Part shown: positions 29,834 through 38,059 of the stretch, one piece after another
Numbering within the stretch: position 1 is the first letter of the stretch
How the letters are laid out: each line of letters opens with the position of its first letter
NCBI RefSeq assembly: GCF_023155855.1
Contig: NZ_JAKNUT010000001.1
Location: 62,001 to 126,000 of the forward strand
DNA length: 64,000 nt
Reading direction: 5' to 3'
Source of the DNA: Microbacterium aoyamense
Lineage (GTDB): Bacteria > Actinomycetota > Actinomycetes > Actinomycetales > Microbacteriaceae
Translations under genes and position numbers: made by a program
Notes under the pieces: model-generated
What the model was told of the DNA's origin: nothing
What the model saw: only the letters and a program-made list of their open reading frames with translations
The model's database searches: none

Positions 29834-31427
29834 GGCCGAAGCAGTCCTCCCCCATACCCACGACGTCGTCATCGTCGGCGGTGGGCACAACGCGCTCGTC
29901 GCCGCCGCGTATCTCGCCCGCGCGGGCCGTTCCGTCGTCGTGCTCGAACGTCTCGACCACGTCGGCGGTGCCGCCGTATCGGAACGCCCGTGGGCGGGAG
30001 TGGATGCTCGGCTCTCGCGATACTCCTACCTCGTGAGCCTGCTCCCCCGGCAGATCATCGACGATCTCGGCCTGTCCATCGAGCTGCTTCGCCGCCGCTA
30101 TTCCTCGTACACGCCCGTTCCCGGCGACCCGTCCCGCGGCATCCTCGTCGACACGGGGGATGCCGCGGCCACCGCGGCATCGTTCCTGCGCGCGACAGGT
30201 GACCCCGACGAAGCCGAGCGGTTCGCCGCCTTCTACGACCGCATCGCTCCGCTCGCGCAGCGGCTCTTCCCGACCGTGACCGAGCCGCTCGCTCGACGCG
30301 AGGACGTCAAGCGTCTCGTCGGCGACGACGACCTGTGGCACGACCTTTTCGAGCAGCCGCTCGGGTACATGCTGCGGGACGCGCTCGAGACGGACATCGC
30401 GATCGGCATAGCCCTCACCGACGGCCTCATCGGCACGTTCTCGAGCGCAGACGACGAGAGTCTGCGCCAGAACCGCTGCTTCCTGTACCACGTCATCGGC
30501 GGAGGCACCGGCGACTGGGACGTCCCGGTCGGCGGCATGGGCCGCGTGACCGCCGAGCTCGAGCGCGCCGCGCGCGAGGCGGGTGCCGATCTCCGGACCG
30601 GCACCGAGGTCGTCCGGGTGTCGCCCGACGGCGAGGTCGGCCTCGCGGGCAGCGAGACCCTGCGCGGTCGCGTCGTCCTGAGCGGCGTCGGCCTCGGAGT
30701 GCTCGACGAATTGATGGATGACGGGGCCCCGGCATCCATCGTCCGTGAACGCCCCGAGGGCGCGCAGGTCAAGGTGAACATGCTGCTCACGCGGCTCCCC
30801 CGGCTGCGCGACGAGAGCGTCGCTCCCGAAGCCGCGTTCGCGGGCACGTTCCACATCAACGAGACGATGACGCAGCTGGATGCCGCGTACGAGACCGCCT
30901 CGGGCGGAGGCATCCCGCATCCTCTTCCGGCCGAGATCTACTGCCACTCGCTCACCGATCCCTCGATCCTGGGCCCCGAACTGCAGGCGTCGGGCGCGCA
31001 GACGCTCACGCTCTTCGGGCTGCAGGTTCCGCACAGGATCGTCGAGGGCGCCGACCCCGATGCGATCCGCGCCGAGCTGTTGCGGGCGGCCCAGGCATCC
31101 CTCGACTCCGTCCTCGCCGAGCCGATCGCCGACGTCATCTACACGGCTGCCGACGGCACGCCCTGCATCGAGGCCAAGACGACGGCCGACCTCGAGCACG
31201 AGCTCGGCATGATCGGCGGCGACATCTTCCACGGATCGCTGTCGTGGCCGTGGGCCGAGGATGACGAGCCGCTCGACACGCCCGCGCAGCGCTGGGGCGT
31301 CGCGACGGAGCACCCCGCGATCCTGCTGTGCGGATCGAGCGCCCGCCGCGGCGGCGCCGTCAGCGGTCTCGGCGGACACAACGCGGCGATGGCCGCCCTC
31401 GAGCTCCTCGCCGCGGCGGACGCCTGA
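29832..31427 (+). CDS. Phytoene-desaturase-like FAD-dependent oxidoreductase
   Basis: Protein of 531 residues. The N-terminal dinucleotide motif VVIVGGGHNALVAAAYLARA with Glu at about 38 binds FAD; the C-terminus CGSSARRGGAVSGLGGHNAA is the conserved flavin-binding end of the PYROXD2/CrtI-like group. Bacterial members are annotated as NAD(P)/FAD-dependent oxidoreductases with unknown substrates, not necessarily carotenoids; no carotenoid genes are nearby. Divergent from the phosphatase gene. Confidence 0.85.
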   Translation: MAEAVLPHTHDVVIVGGGHNALVAAAYLARAGRSVVVLERLDHVGGAAVSERPWAGVDARLSRYSYLVSLLPRQIIDDLGLSIELLRRRYSSYTPVPGDPSRGILVDTGDAAATAASFLRATGDPDEAERFAAFYDRIAPLAQRLFPTVTEPLARREDVKRLVGDDDLWHDLFEQPLGYMLRDALETDIAIGIALTDGLIGTFSSADDESLRQNRCFLYHVIGGGTGDWDVPVGGMGRVTAELERAAREAGADLRTGTEVVRVSPDGEVGLAGSETLRGRVVLSGVGLGVLDELMDDGAPASIVRERPEGAQVKVNMLLTRLPRLRDESVAPEAAFAGTFHINETMTQLDAAYETASGGGIPHPLPAEIYCHSLTDPSILGPELQASGAQTLTLFGLQVPHRIVEGADPDAIRAELLRAAQASLDSVLAEPIADVIYTAADGTPCIEAKTTADLEHELGMIGGDIFHGSLSWPWAEDDEPLDTPAQRWGVATEHPAILLCGSSARRGGAVSGLGGHNAAMAALELLAAADA

Positions 31428-31543
31428 GCCGGGCTACCGCGGCGGCACGGGTTCTGCACCACGACCGCGGTACTTCACGGCATCCGCTGCACCGATCGAC
31501 GCAGCCGATGCCGCGAACTGCAGCGGACGTGTGACGCGACGCG

Positions 31544-32476
31544 CTACCGCGGCGGCAGAGGCGGAAGCGGAGGCGCGGGCGGATAGCCCTCGTAGCCGGA
31601 ACGAGCGCCGGCCGCGTGTGTGGGCGCCGTGACCGGTGGTGTCGGCTCCGCGAGAGGTGCCGGCGGTTCTTCGACCGGCGCGTAGCCGACGATGACTGCC
31701 CCCGGCGACGGGTAGCCCGTGTAGTACGCACCCCAGTCGGGCGAGCCGTCGGGCATGACCGGGAGCGGCGTGACGTTGTCGACGAAGGTCGGCCAGGGCA
31801 GCGGCTCACCGGGTGCGGCATGCGCCGTCTGGGGAACGACTCCGTAGGGTGCCTTCTTCGGCGCGAAGAGCACGTTCACGAGCGGGATGAGCATGGTGCC
31901 CACCGCCGCGAGGATCGCGACCGCGACGACGAATCGCCAGTACAGCTCGGGCAGATCGAGATACTCCCACCCCACGAGCGGCACGATGAGGAGGGCGGCG
32001 AGCACCACGACGAGCGCGATCGTGATGATCGTCACGACCTGCGTGAAGGGTGTCACGTACCGCTGCGAGGCTTTCGTGAACAGACGCACGTGCAGCAGGA
32101 CGAGCTGCACGATCAGCACGATCAGCAGGAACTGGATGAACCGGCCGTAGCCCGAGAAGAACGAGCGTTCCGGCATCCAGATCATGACCGCGCCGATGAG
32201 CAGCAGCAGGACCCACCCCGCCATGCTCGACAGTGCGAACCACGCCGGGCGGCGCGGCGCGAGATGCGCATCGAGGATCGCAGCGCCCGAGAACGCGACG
32301 AGCAGCAGGATCGACAGGAACGCCTTGCCGATGATGCCGTTGCTCGCGCCGACGAAGATCCACACGACGCAGACGATCGCCGCCGCGATGAGGGCTCCGA
32401 TCGCGACCCAGATCGCCGCGCGGATGAGTGACGTCGGGCGCGCGGGCTGCGGCGCATAGGGCGCGGGTGCGGTCAT
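31544..32476 (-). CDS. Multi-spanning membrane protein with proline-rich tail
   Basis: Protein of 310 residues. About six membrane helices lie between residues 18 and 205 (AAIWVAIGALIAAAIVCVVW, then WVLLLLIGAVMIWM, FLLIVLIVQLVLLHV, IITIALVVVLAALLIVPLV and VAVAILAAVGTMLIPLVNVL). The C-terminal 100 residues are Pro/Tyr-rich and end PPAPPLPPLPPR. The ATG at 32476 has weak ribosome spacing; an in-frame upstream extension is Arg/Ser-rich and unlikely. Function unknown. Confidence 0.75.
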   Translation of the reverse strand: MTAPAPYAPQPARPTSLIRAAIWVAIGALIAAAIVCVVWIFVGASNGIIGKAFLSILLLVAFSGAAILDAHLAPRRPAWFALSSMAGWVLLLLIGAVMIWMPERSFFSGYGRFIQFLLIVLIVQLVLLHVRLFTKASQRYVTPFTQVVTIITIALVVVLAALLIVPLVGWEYLDLPELYWRFVVAVAILAAVGTMLIPLVNVLFAPKKAPYGVVPQTAHAAPGEPLPWPTFVDNVTPLPVMPDGSPDWGAYYTGYPSPGAVIVGYAPVEEPPAPLAEPTPPVTAPTHAAGARSGYEGYPPAPPLPPLPPR

Positions 32477-32510
32477 GGTCGTCCTCGTCTCTGACGGTCG
32501 TGCCTCGTGA

Positions 32511-33068
32511 TCATCCTGGCACGCGGCCGAGGCCCTCCACGAGTTCCGATCCGGCGAGCGCGAGCAGCGTGGCGCCCGGCAGGAACAACTTGCTCGAGCG
32601 CACTCCGCCGCCGATGACGACGATGGATGCCGCGGCAACCGCCGCATCGACGAGGACCGGCCAATCGCCCGGCAGGCCGACCGGCGTGATGCCTCCGTAC
32701 TCCATGCCGGTGAGTGCCACCGCCTCGTCCATCGGTGCGAAAGAGGCCGAGCGCACGTCGAGCCGCCGTCGCACGACGCCGTTGACGTCGGCCCTCGTGG
32801 TGGCGAGCACCATGCATGCGGCGAACCGGATGTCGGAGCCGCGCTTGCCCTTCACCACGACGCAATTCGCGCTGGCATCCATCGCGATGCCGTACCGCTC
32901 GCAGAACGCCGCCGTGTCCGCGACCTCGGCATCGATCTCGGCGACGCCGATCGTTGCGGCGGTCGACGGATCGAGCCGTCGGAGCGCATCGGCGACGGGC
33001 GCCGCGACGAGGTCGAGATGTTCGATGGCGGGTCGCGCGGTCAGGGATCCTGTGCCGGTCCGATTCAT
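32511..33068 (-). CDS. YbaK/EbsC family aminoacyl-tRNA deacylase
   Basis: Protein of 185 residues. The fold-typical features are visible: CVVVKGKRGSDIRFAACMVL with a central Lys, and GGITPVGLPGDWPVLVD with the GxxxP substrate loop. Family members clear mischarged Cys- or Ala-tRNA(Pro). The ATG overlaps the TetR stop by 4 bases (ATGA), so the two are co-translated, although a functional link is not known. Confidence 0.88.
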   Translation of the reverse strand: MNRTGTGSLTARPAIEHLDLVAAPVADALRRLDPSTAATIGVAEIDAEVADTAAFCERYGIAMDASANCVVVKGKRGSDIRFAACMVLATTRADVNGVVRRRLDVRSASFAPMDEAVALTGMEYGGITPVGLPGDWPVLVDAAVAAASIVVIGGGVRSSKLFLPGATLLALAGSELVEGLGRVPG

Positions 33069-33691
33069 CCGCTCACGCTACCCGGCGAGTCGTCCGTCAG
33101 CCGCTCGCCGCCGGCTCCGAAGACGGCATCGACGGCGAGGCGGAGGGTGGATGCCTCGACCTCCTCACGGCTGTGGAGTTCGGGGAACGCCCGGTCGAGC
33201 GAGAGCCCGTCCACGACGATCATGAGCAGATGGAGCCGGGTACGCGTATCGCCCGGCGGCAGCGCACCTTCGGCCTCGAGGATCGAGAGCCACGACTCGA
33301 TGCGGTGCTCTGCCTGGCGCGCGATGACGAGATAGCCCTGTCGTGCGGCGTCGGTGGCTTCAGGTGCGATGAAGGTCTCGTACAGGGCCTGCCACGTGCG
33401 ACGAGCCTGCGTCTCATTGCTGAAAGGTTCGAGAAGTCCGATCAGGCACTGCACGAGCCGGTCTCGCGCGGGCACCGTCGTGTCGCTGATGCGCTCGTCC
33501 GGCATGGCCTCGACATAGACCTGTGTGAGCGCGGCGTCGAACAGCGCCCTCTGCGTGGGGAAGTAGTGGCGAAGCGTGCTCGCGCCGACCCCTGCTCTGG
33601 CAGCGACGTTACGCACGCTAGGACTCTCGGAGGCTCCCCCGCGCAGTATTGCGACCGCGGCGTCGACGATCTTCTCTCGTGTGCCGATGAT
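33065..33691 (-). CDS. TetR family regulator with apparent ATC start
   Basis: Protein of about 208 residues. The N-terminal helix (TREKIVDAAVAILRGGASES) leads into the HTH (VRNVAARAGVGASTLRHYFP); a ligand domain follows. The complete HTH needs codons upstream of the GTG at 33616, but no ATG, GTG or TTG lies in frame before the promoter. The best start is ATC at 33689-33691, 7 bases after GGGAGG (33699-33704), with TATTAT (33717-33722) as -10. Likely represses itself and the divergent GPP34 cassette. Confidence 0.75.
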   Translation of the reverse strand: MIGTREKIVDAAVAILRGGASESPSVRNVAARAGVGASTLRHYFPTQRALFDAALTQVYVEAMPDERISDTTVPARDRLVQCLIGLLEPFSNETQARRTWQALYETFIAPEATDAARQGYLVIARQAEHRIESWLSILEAEGALPPGDTRTRLHLLMIVVDGLSLDRAFPELHSREEVEASTLRLAVDAVFGAGGERLTDDSPGSVSG

Positions 33692-33725
33692 CCCACCGCC
33701 TCCCGTGCTCCTGGGAATAATACCG

Positions 33726-33744
33726 ACTAGTACAGCGTACTAGT
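33726..33744. promoter_or_regulatory. TetR operator palindrome
   Basis: Perfect 8-bp arms ACTAGTAC/GTACTAGT around AGC, just upstream of the tetR -10 element. A second imperfect repeat (AGTACA-G-TGTGCT) overlaps its right arm at 33742-33754. Position and symmetry fit autoregulation and control of both divergent units. Confidence 0.65.
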
Positions 33745-33791
33745 ACAGTGTGCTAACTTTGGCGCACCACTTCTCAGAAGGGCTCGTACCG

Positions 33792-34493
33792 ATGAACGAC
33801 TCCACTCCCGACAAGGCGACCGCGACGCGTCACGGTATCGCGGACGACCTCATGCTGGCCCTGTTCGACCCCGAGTCCGGCACGATCGCCGGCGAGGGCA
33901 CACTGTTCTACGTGCTCGCGGGCGCTCTGCTGAGCGACCTCGCTCTGGAAGGCTTCGTGCGCACCGAAGGCAACGGCCTCGGAGGTCCGCTCGTCCTCGC
34001 CGAGGGCGACACGGCTCCGGATGACGAGCTCCTGCGGATGGGCTGGCAGTACGTCGCCGACAAGCCCCATCGCGTGCAGACCGTGCTCGCCGCGGTCGGA
34101 CCGCAGCTCCGCGGTCCGGTACTGGACCGGCTCGTCGCCAGAGGCGACGTGGATCGCACGAGCGGACGGATGCTCGGCATCCTTCCCACCGAGCGACTCC
34201 GTCTCGGCGTCACGGGGCGGCGCGACGCACTCATACGAGAGGTGCGTGCAGCCCTCGTCGACAGCGCCATGACCGACTCGCGAACAGCCGCGCTCATCGC
34301 GCTCGTGTCTGCGAGCGGATCGCTGCCCACGCTGTGGCGGGAGATCCCGTGGACCGGCGCCGTCGCCGAACGTGCTCGTGCGTTCGAACGGAACGATGTC
34401 GGCGCAGATGGTGCCAGCCAGGCGGTCGCCCGCACGATGGCCGCCATCGTCGTCAACTCCCTGGTCGCCGCGAGCGTCATCGCTCCGCGCTGA
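33792..34493 (+). CDS. GPP34 family phosphoprotein
   Basis: Protein of 233 residues. HGIADDLMLALFDPESGTIA followed by YVLAGALLSDLALEGFV matches the GPP34/GOLPH3 family, which binds phosphoinositides in eukaryotes. Bacterial members are membrane-associated and of unknown function. It shares the TetR operator region and precedes a small multidrug export gene, a recurring actinobacterial trio. The ATG at 33792 is chosen because an earlier in-frame start lies within the operator. Confidence 0.85.
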   Translation: MNDSTPDKATATRHGIADDLMLALFDPESGTIAGEGTLFYVLAGALLSDLALEGFVRTEGNGLGGPLVLAEGDTAPDDELLRMGWQYVADKPHRVQTVLAAVGPQLRGPVLDRLVARGDVDRTSGRMLGILPTERLRLGVTGRRDALIREVRAALVDSAMTDSRTAALIALVSASGSLPTLWREIPWTGAVAERARAFERNDVGADGASQAVARTMAAIVVNSLVAASVIAPR

Positions 34494-34559
34494 CCTCGTC
34501 GCACCTCATTCTCATCTCTCCAAGGGCGCTGCCTCGGCGCGCCCGGAAACGGACACTCC

Positions 34560-35111
34560 ATGAACATCGTCGAGTTCCTCCAGGACCTGATGTCTCAGGT
34601 CCCCGCACTCGTGCAACCCCTCATCGTCGCGCTTGCAGCGGCCATCCCGTTCGTCGAGGGAGAGCTCGCATCCGTGCTCGGCGTCTGGGCCGGCCTCAAT
34701 CCCTTCGTCGCCTTCTTCGCGGCCGCCGCGGGCAACTTCCTCTCCGTCTTCGTCGTCGTCGTCGTGTTCGGCGCACGCATCCGTTCCGCGATCGTCGATC
34801 ACCGCGCACGACGACGAGAACTCGTGCTCGCCGACGGATCCGCGCCGTCCGGCCCGACGCCTGAAGTCGAAGAGGCGGGGCCTGAATCGAAGGGACGCCA
34901 GCGGTTCCGTCGGTTCCTCGTGCGGTTCGGCGTCCCCGGTGCGAGCATCCTCGGTCCGCTCGCGCTGCCCACGCAGTTCACATCGGCGATGCTCGTCGCG
35001 ACGGGAGTCTCGAAAGCATGGATCCTGCTGTGGCAGGCGGTCGCGATCGTGCTCTGGACCGGGCTCACCACCGCTGTCGCGGCGGGAGTGCTCGCGCTCG
35101 TGATCGGCTGA
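34560..35111 (+). CDS. Small multidrug export protein
   Basis: Protein of 183 residues in the Sm_multidrug_ex family. Helices: VQPLIVALAAAIPFVEGELA (with the conserved PFVEGE), PFVAFFAAAAGNFLSVFVVV, then after a charged loop (about 85-120) FLVRFGVPGASILGPLALPT and ILLWQAVAIVLWTGLTTAVA. It probably works as a multimer in the membrane; drug transport is inferred from the family name. Same operon as GPP34, 66 bases apart. Confidence 0.8.
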   Translation: MNIVEFLQDLMSQVPALVQPLIVALAAAIPFVEGELASVLGVWAGLNPFVAFFAAAAGNFLSVFVVVVVFGARIRSAIVDHRARRRELVLADGSAPSGPTPEVEEAGPESKGRQRFRRFLVRFGVPGASILGPLALPTQFTSAMLVATGVSKAWILLWQAVAIVLWTGLTTAVAAGVLALVIG

Positions 35112-35129
35112 GACCCCGCGTCCACGAGC

Positions 35130-35222
35130 GTCGGTGGCGAGTGAGGGTCGCGCATCAGAGAACGAATCAGGGCCCCCGCTGCGCGAGGGCCCTGATTCGT
35201 TCGGGTCGGTGGCGAGTGAGGG
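35130..35222. repeat. 18-bp direct repeat of the tRNA-Tyr 3' end
   Basis: GTCGGTGGCGAGTGAGGG occurs at 35130-35147 and again at 35205-35222, where its last 13 bases are the 3' end of tRNA-Tyr. The two copies flank a strong terminator. A duplicated tRNA 3' end is what tRNA-targeting integration, or a gene duplication, leaves behind. Confidence 0.6.
35160..35202. terminator. Strong bidirectional terminator
   Basis: Perfect 16-bp stem GAACGAATCAGGGCCC with its complement and an 11-base loop, between the export gene and tRNA-Tyr. It terminates both converging transcripts; short T/A tracts occur in the stem, not after it. Confidence 0.8.
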
Positions 35223-35291
35223 ATTCGAACCCCCGAAGTCGAAGACGGCTGATTTACAGTCAGATCCCTTTGGCCGCTTGGGTAACTCGCC
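35210..35291 (-). tRNA. tRNA-Tyr (GTA)
   Basis: Minus-strand class II tRNA of 82 bases: acceptor GGCGAGT/ACTCGCC, anticodon loop CTGTAAA (anticodon GTA), long variable arm, T-arm GGGGG-TTCGAAT-CCCTC, discriminator A, CCA not encoded. It follows no obvious tRNA neighbour. Confidence 0.95.
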
Positions 35292-35379
35292 AGGTGCGCA
35301 CCTGTCCGGCTTGTACAGTCGACCAGAGGCGCGATCAACAATCCTACCTGGTGTTTCGGGAGCGGAGAAACCAGTGCGA

Positions 35380-36279
35380 TCAGGTGCCGATCGCGTCGAT
35401 GTCGATTCGCTCGAGCGCCGATGGCAACCGCAGCAGAGCGCCCTCGAAACGACAGGTCGCGGCCGCGACATCCATCGCCTCGTGCAGCACGGCAGACCAG
35501 TCGTCGCGCCCGGCCAGCAGCGAGGCGATCGTCGAGGCGAACGCCGCGTCACCGCCGCCCATCGTGTCGACGATCCGGCCCGGAAAGCCGGAGATCGGCG
35601 CGGTCACGGCATCCTGGCCCGCATCGATCGCGGCGCCGCTCGAGCCGTAGGTCGCGAGGACCGCCTCAGCGCCGAGGTCGATCAGGCGCGTGCGCAGCAG
35701 GTCGAGCGGCTCGCCGTAGAGCAGCGCCGCGTCATCCTCACCGACCTTCGCGAGCGTCGCGCCCGGGACCACGCTCTCGAACCCCGTGACGAAGCGCTCG
35801 CGGTCGTGGAGCATGCCCGAGCGCGGGTTCGGATCGATCGCGAGCCGCGACCCGCCGGCCGCCTCGGCGAGCGCCGCCGTCTGCGCGAGATCGTCGAACG
35901 GGAAGCAGCTCACGACGACGATCGCGGCATCCGCGATCGCCGCGCGCTCCCGTTCTGCGAAGTCGACCGCCCGGTTCCAGGCTGCGTCGTTGAACTCGTA
36001 CGTCGGCTCGCCCGAAGCGCTCCGGATCGACACGGCGCGGGATGACCCGTGCGGGCCGACGGTCGCGATCAGTTCGACGCCGTAGTCGTCGAGATAGGAG
36101 CGGATGCGATCGCCCGCCTCGTCGTCGCCGACCATCGCGATGAGCGACGACGGCACGCCCAGGCGCGAGAGTCCGACGGCGACGTTGAGAGCGGCGCCGC
36201 CGACGAACTCGCGGACTCCGCCCGTGTCGCGGAGTTCATCGATCAGCGCATCGCCGATGACGACGGCGCGGCCGGTCAT
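35380..36279 (-). CDS. PfkB family carbohydrate kinase
   Basis: Protein of 299 residues. FVGGAALNVAVGLSRLG near 24-40 is the first PfkB signature, and IVDTMGGGDAAFAST near 253-267 carries the anion hole and catalytic Asp (the usual form is DTTGAGDAF). It phosphorylates a sugar or nucleoside using ATP; fructokinase-like by overall pattern, but the substrate is unproven. ATGA overlap with the upstream FBP-domain gene. Confidence 0.88.
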   Translation of the reverse strand: MTGRAVVIGDALIDELRDTGGVREFVGGAALNVAVGLSRLGVPSSLIAMVGDDEAGDRIRSYLDDYGVELIATVGPHGSSRAVSIRSASGEPTYEFNDAAWNRAVDFAERERAAIADAAIVVVSCFPFDDLAQTAALAEAAGGSRLAIDPNPRSGMLHDRERFVTGFESVVPGATLAKVGEDDAALLYGEPLDLLRTRLIDLGAEAVLATYGSSGAAIDAGQDAVTAPISGFPGRIVDTMGGGDAAFASTIASLLAGRDDWSAVLHEAMDVAAATCRFEGALLRLPSALERIDIDAIGT

Positions 36280-36776
36280 CGCCGTGATCCCGCAGTCTCG
36301 AGCACGCGTGCGACGAACGCCTCGACGCGCGAGCGGGTGCCGTCGATGCGCCGGTCGACGCTCGCGCGGATCTCGCTCGGCGCGAGGGGCGCGGCGAGTC
36401 GAACGGTCTCGTGGCACGAGAGGTCTGCGCAGATGTAGGTGCCGACGCTGTCGCCGTGCTCGCCCGCCTCACCGGCTTTGCGCGCCGTGAACAGCGCGAC
36501 CTGATCGCCGGGCTGCATCGTGTGGCAGAGGTTGCACATGGCCGACCGCGCGTGCGACGAACCCTCGGACGAACGCAGCACGATGCCGCGCGGCTCACCA
36601 TCGAGCTCGACCACGATGTAGCCGCGACCCCGCGTGCGCGGGTCCTTCGCGGCCCAGAAGTCCAGGTGATCCCAATCGGCCAGCACGAGCTCGACGGGAA
36701 CCGACAGCACCCGCAGCTCATCGGGCGTCGCGTTCGCCAGCGCGGCGCGGACATCGTCTTCGGTCAAAGGACGCAT
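36276..36776 (-). CDS. FBP domain (treble-clef zinc finger) protein
   Basis: Protein of 166 residues. It carries the actinobacterial FBP-domain pattern: LADWDHLDFWAAKDPRTRGR, then a zinc site MCNLCHTMQ (two Cys) and YICADLSCHETVR (two Cys). Family members bind elongation factor G or ribosomes (fusidic-acid-resistance FusB type is the remote relative) and are often annotated as fibronectin-binding. It is expressed with the PfkB kinase gene. Confidence 0.85.
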   Translation of the reverse strand: MRPLTEDDVRAALANATPDELRVLSVPVELVLADWDHLDFWAAKDPRTRGRGYIVVELDGEPRGIVLRSSEGSSHARSAMCNLCHTMQPGDQVALFTARKAGEAGEHGDSVGTYICADLSCHETVRLAAPLAPSEIRASVDRRIDGTRSRVEAFVARVLETAGSRR

Positions 36777-36802
36777 GCCACCTCCCAGGTCGTCGCGTCT
36801 CC

Positions 36803-36808
36803 AGTCTA
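36803..36808 (-). promoter_or_regulatory. Putative -10 TAGACT for the FBP/PfkB operon
   Basis: Minus-strand TAGACT lies about 26 bases before the ATG at 36776, with GGGAGGTGGC ribosome site in between. Confidence 0.4.
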
Positions 36809-36813
36809 CGAAT

Positions 36814-36850
36814 GACGGATGCCTAGGGGGCCAGCCCCTCGGCATCCGTC
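36814..36850. repeat. Long intergenic hairpin
   Basis: GACGGATGCC (36814-36823) pairs perfectly with GGCATCCGTC (36841-36850); an inner AGGGG/CCCCT stem follows after one mismatch, with loop GCCAG. GC-rich and symmetrical; may end both flanking transcripts or be a REP-like element. Confidence 0.6.
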
Positions 36851-36861
36851 GCGAGTCATCG

Positions 36862-36933
36862 CGGTCGGAGAATGTCGCCGATGTCGGCGAGATCCCGGCG
36901 CTAGGCTCCGACATCCGTGACATTCTCCGACCG
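36862..36933. repeat. Nested inverted repeat element
   Basis: A 15-bp outer stem CGGTCGGAGAATGTC (36862-36876) with its complement at 36919-36933 encloses an inner ATGTCGG/CCGACAT stem (36881-36887/36908-36914). The 72-base structure lies between two leftward genes with no ORF. The remaining 145 bases to 37080 show no gene. Confidence 0.6.
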
Positions 36934-37079
36934 GGGCGACGGCAGATCGACCCGCTGCGCGGAGAGTGACCACGCAGAGCGGTGGACGGACGGATGCCTC
37001 CGCCCACGAGGAAGATGGCATCTCGACACGCGGGCTGCCGCCCGCTACTCGATCGCCGGTAGGGGTAACGCCCCGGGGG

Positions 37080-37985
37080 TCAGGCCGAGGCGGGCTCGGC
37101 CTCGTCCTCGCGGGTGGCGTCACCCCCGGCATCCGTCCCCTTGCGCTCGCGGATCAGGAAGCCGAAGCCGAAGGCGATGAAGAACATCAGCACGCCGTAG
37201 ACCGCGGCCGGCAGCGACAGCTCGACCGAGCCGAGCACGGTCTGGGCGATCACGATGGCGAGCGTGGCGTTGTGGATGCCGATCTCGAACGACGACGCGA
37301 TGGCCTGGCGCTTGCCGACCTTGAGCCAGCGCGGCACGACATAGCCCACGGCGAGGCTGATGAGGCAGAACACGATCGTGATGATCGAGAGGCGGGCGAA
37401 GTTCTCGACGAGGAGGGCCCAGTTGGATGCCACGGCGCCCGCGATCACGACCACGAGGATGATGACCGATGCGATGCGCACGGGCTTGTCCATCGCCGCG
37501 GCGAACTTCGGCCAGAACCGGCGCACGACCATGCCGAGCGCGACCGGCAGCAGGACGATCGCGAACACCTCGGCGGCCTTCGACCACTGCATGCCGAGCT
37601 GGTCGTCGAACGGCTCGAAGTACCAGATCGCGAAGTTCGTGATGAGCGGCAGGGTGATCACCGCGATGACGGAGTTGACCGCCGTGAGCGAGATGTTGAG
37701 GGCGATGTCGCCGCGGAACAGGTGGCTGTAGAGGTTGGCGGTCGTGCCGCCGGGCGATGCCGCGAGCATCATCATGCCGACCGCGAGCACCGGCGGCAGC
37801 TGGAACGCGATCACGAGACCGAAGCAGATCGCGGGAAGCAGGATGAGCTGGCACAGCAGGGCGATGATCACCGCCTTGGGCTGCTTGAGCACCCGGGCGA
37901 AGTCGCCGAGGGTGAGGCTGAGGCCCAGGCCGAACATGATGATGCCCAGGGCGACGGGAAGTCCGATGGTGGTCAACGCTGACAT
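37080..37985 (-). CDS. Bile acid:sodium symporter family transporter
   Basis: Protein of 301 residues with nine or ten membrane helices. GLPVALGIIMFGLGLSLTLG at the N-terminus and AASPGGTTANLYSHLFRGDI are diagnostic of the BASS (SBF) family, with the crossover helices around LNISLTAVNSVIAVITLPLI and FEIGIHNATLAIVIA. Bacterial members import organic acids with sodium. The ATG at 37985 is used; an in-frame start at 38012 adds residues without a ribosome site. Confidence 0.9.
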   Translation of the reverse strand: MSALTTIGLPVALGIIMFGLGLSLTLGDFARVLKQPKAVIIALLCQLILLPAICFGLVIAFQLPPVLAVGMMMLAASPGGTTANLYSHLFRGDIALNISLTAVNSVIAVITLPLITNFAIWYFEPFDDQLGMQWSKAAEVFAIVLLPVALGMVVRRFWPKFAAAMDKPVRIASVIILVVVIAGAVASNWALLVENFARLSIITIVFCLISLAVGYVVPRWLKVGKRQAIASSFEIGIHNATLAIVIAQTVLGSVELSLPAAVYGVLMFFIAFGFGFLIRERKGTDAGGDATREDEAEPASA

Positions 37986-38059
37986 GGAACTCAGTGTGCC
38001 GGATGGAGGCACCCCGTGTCAGCGTTATCCACAAGCAGTCGCCGGACGGATGCCGCGGG

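Noticed and set aside
31433..31557. 15-bp direct repeat GCTACCGCGGCGGCA at 31433 and 31543
   Set aside because: GC-rich; one copy is the coding end of a proline-rich tail, so chance or slippage is likely.
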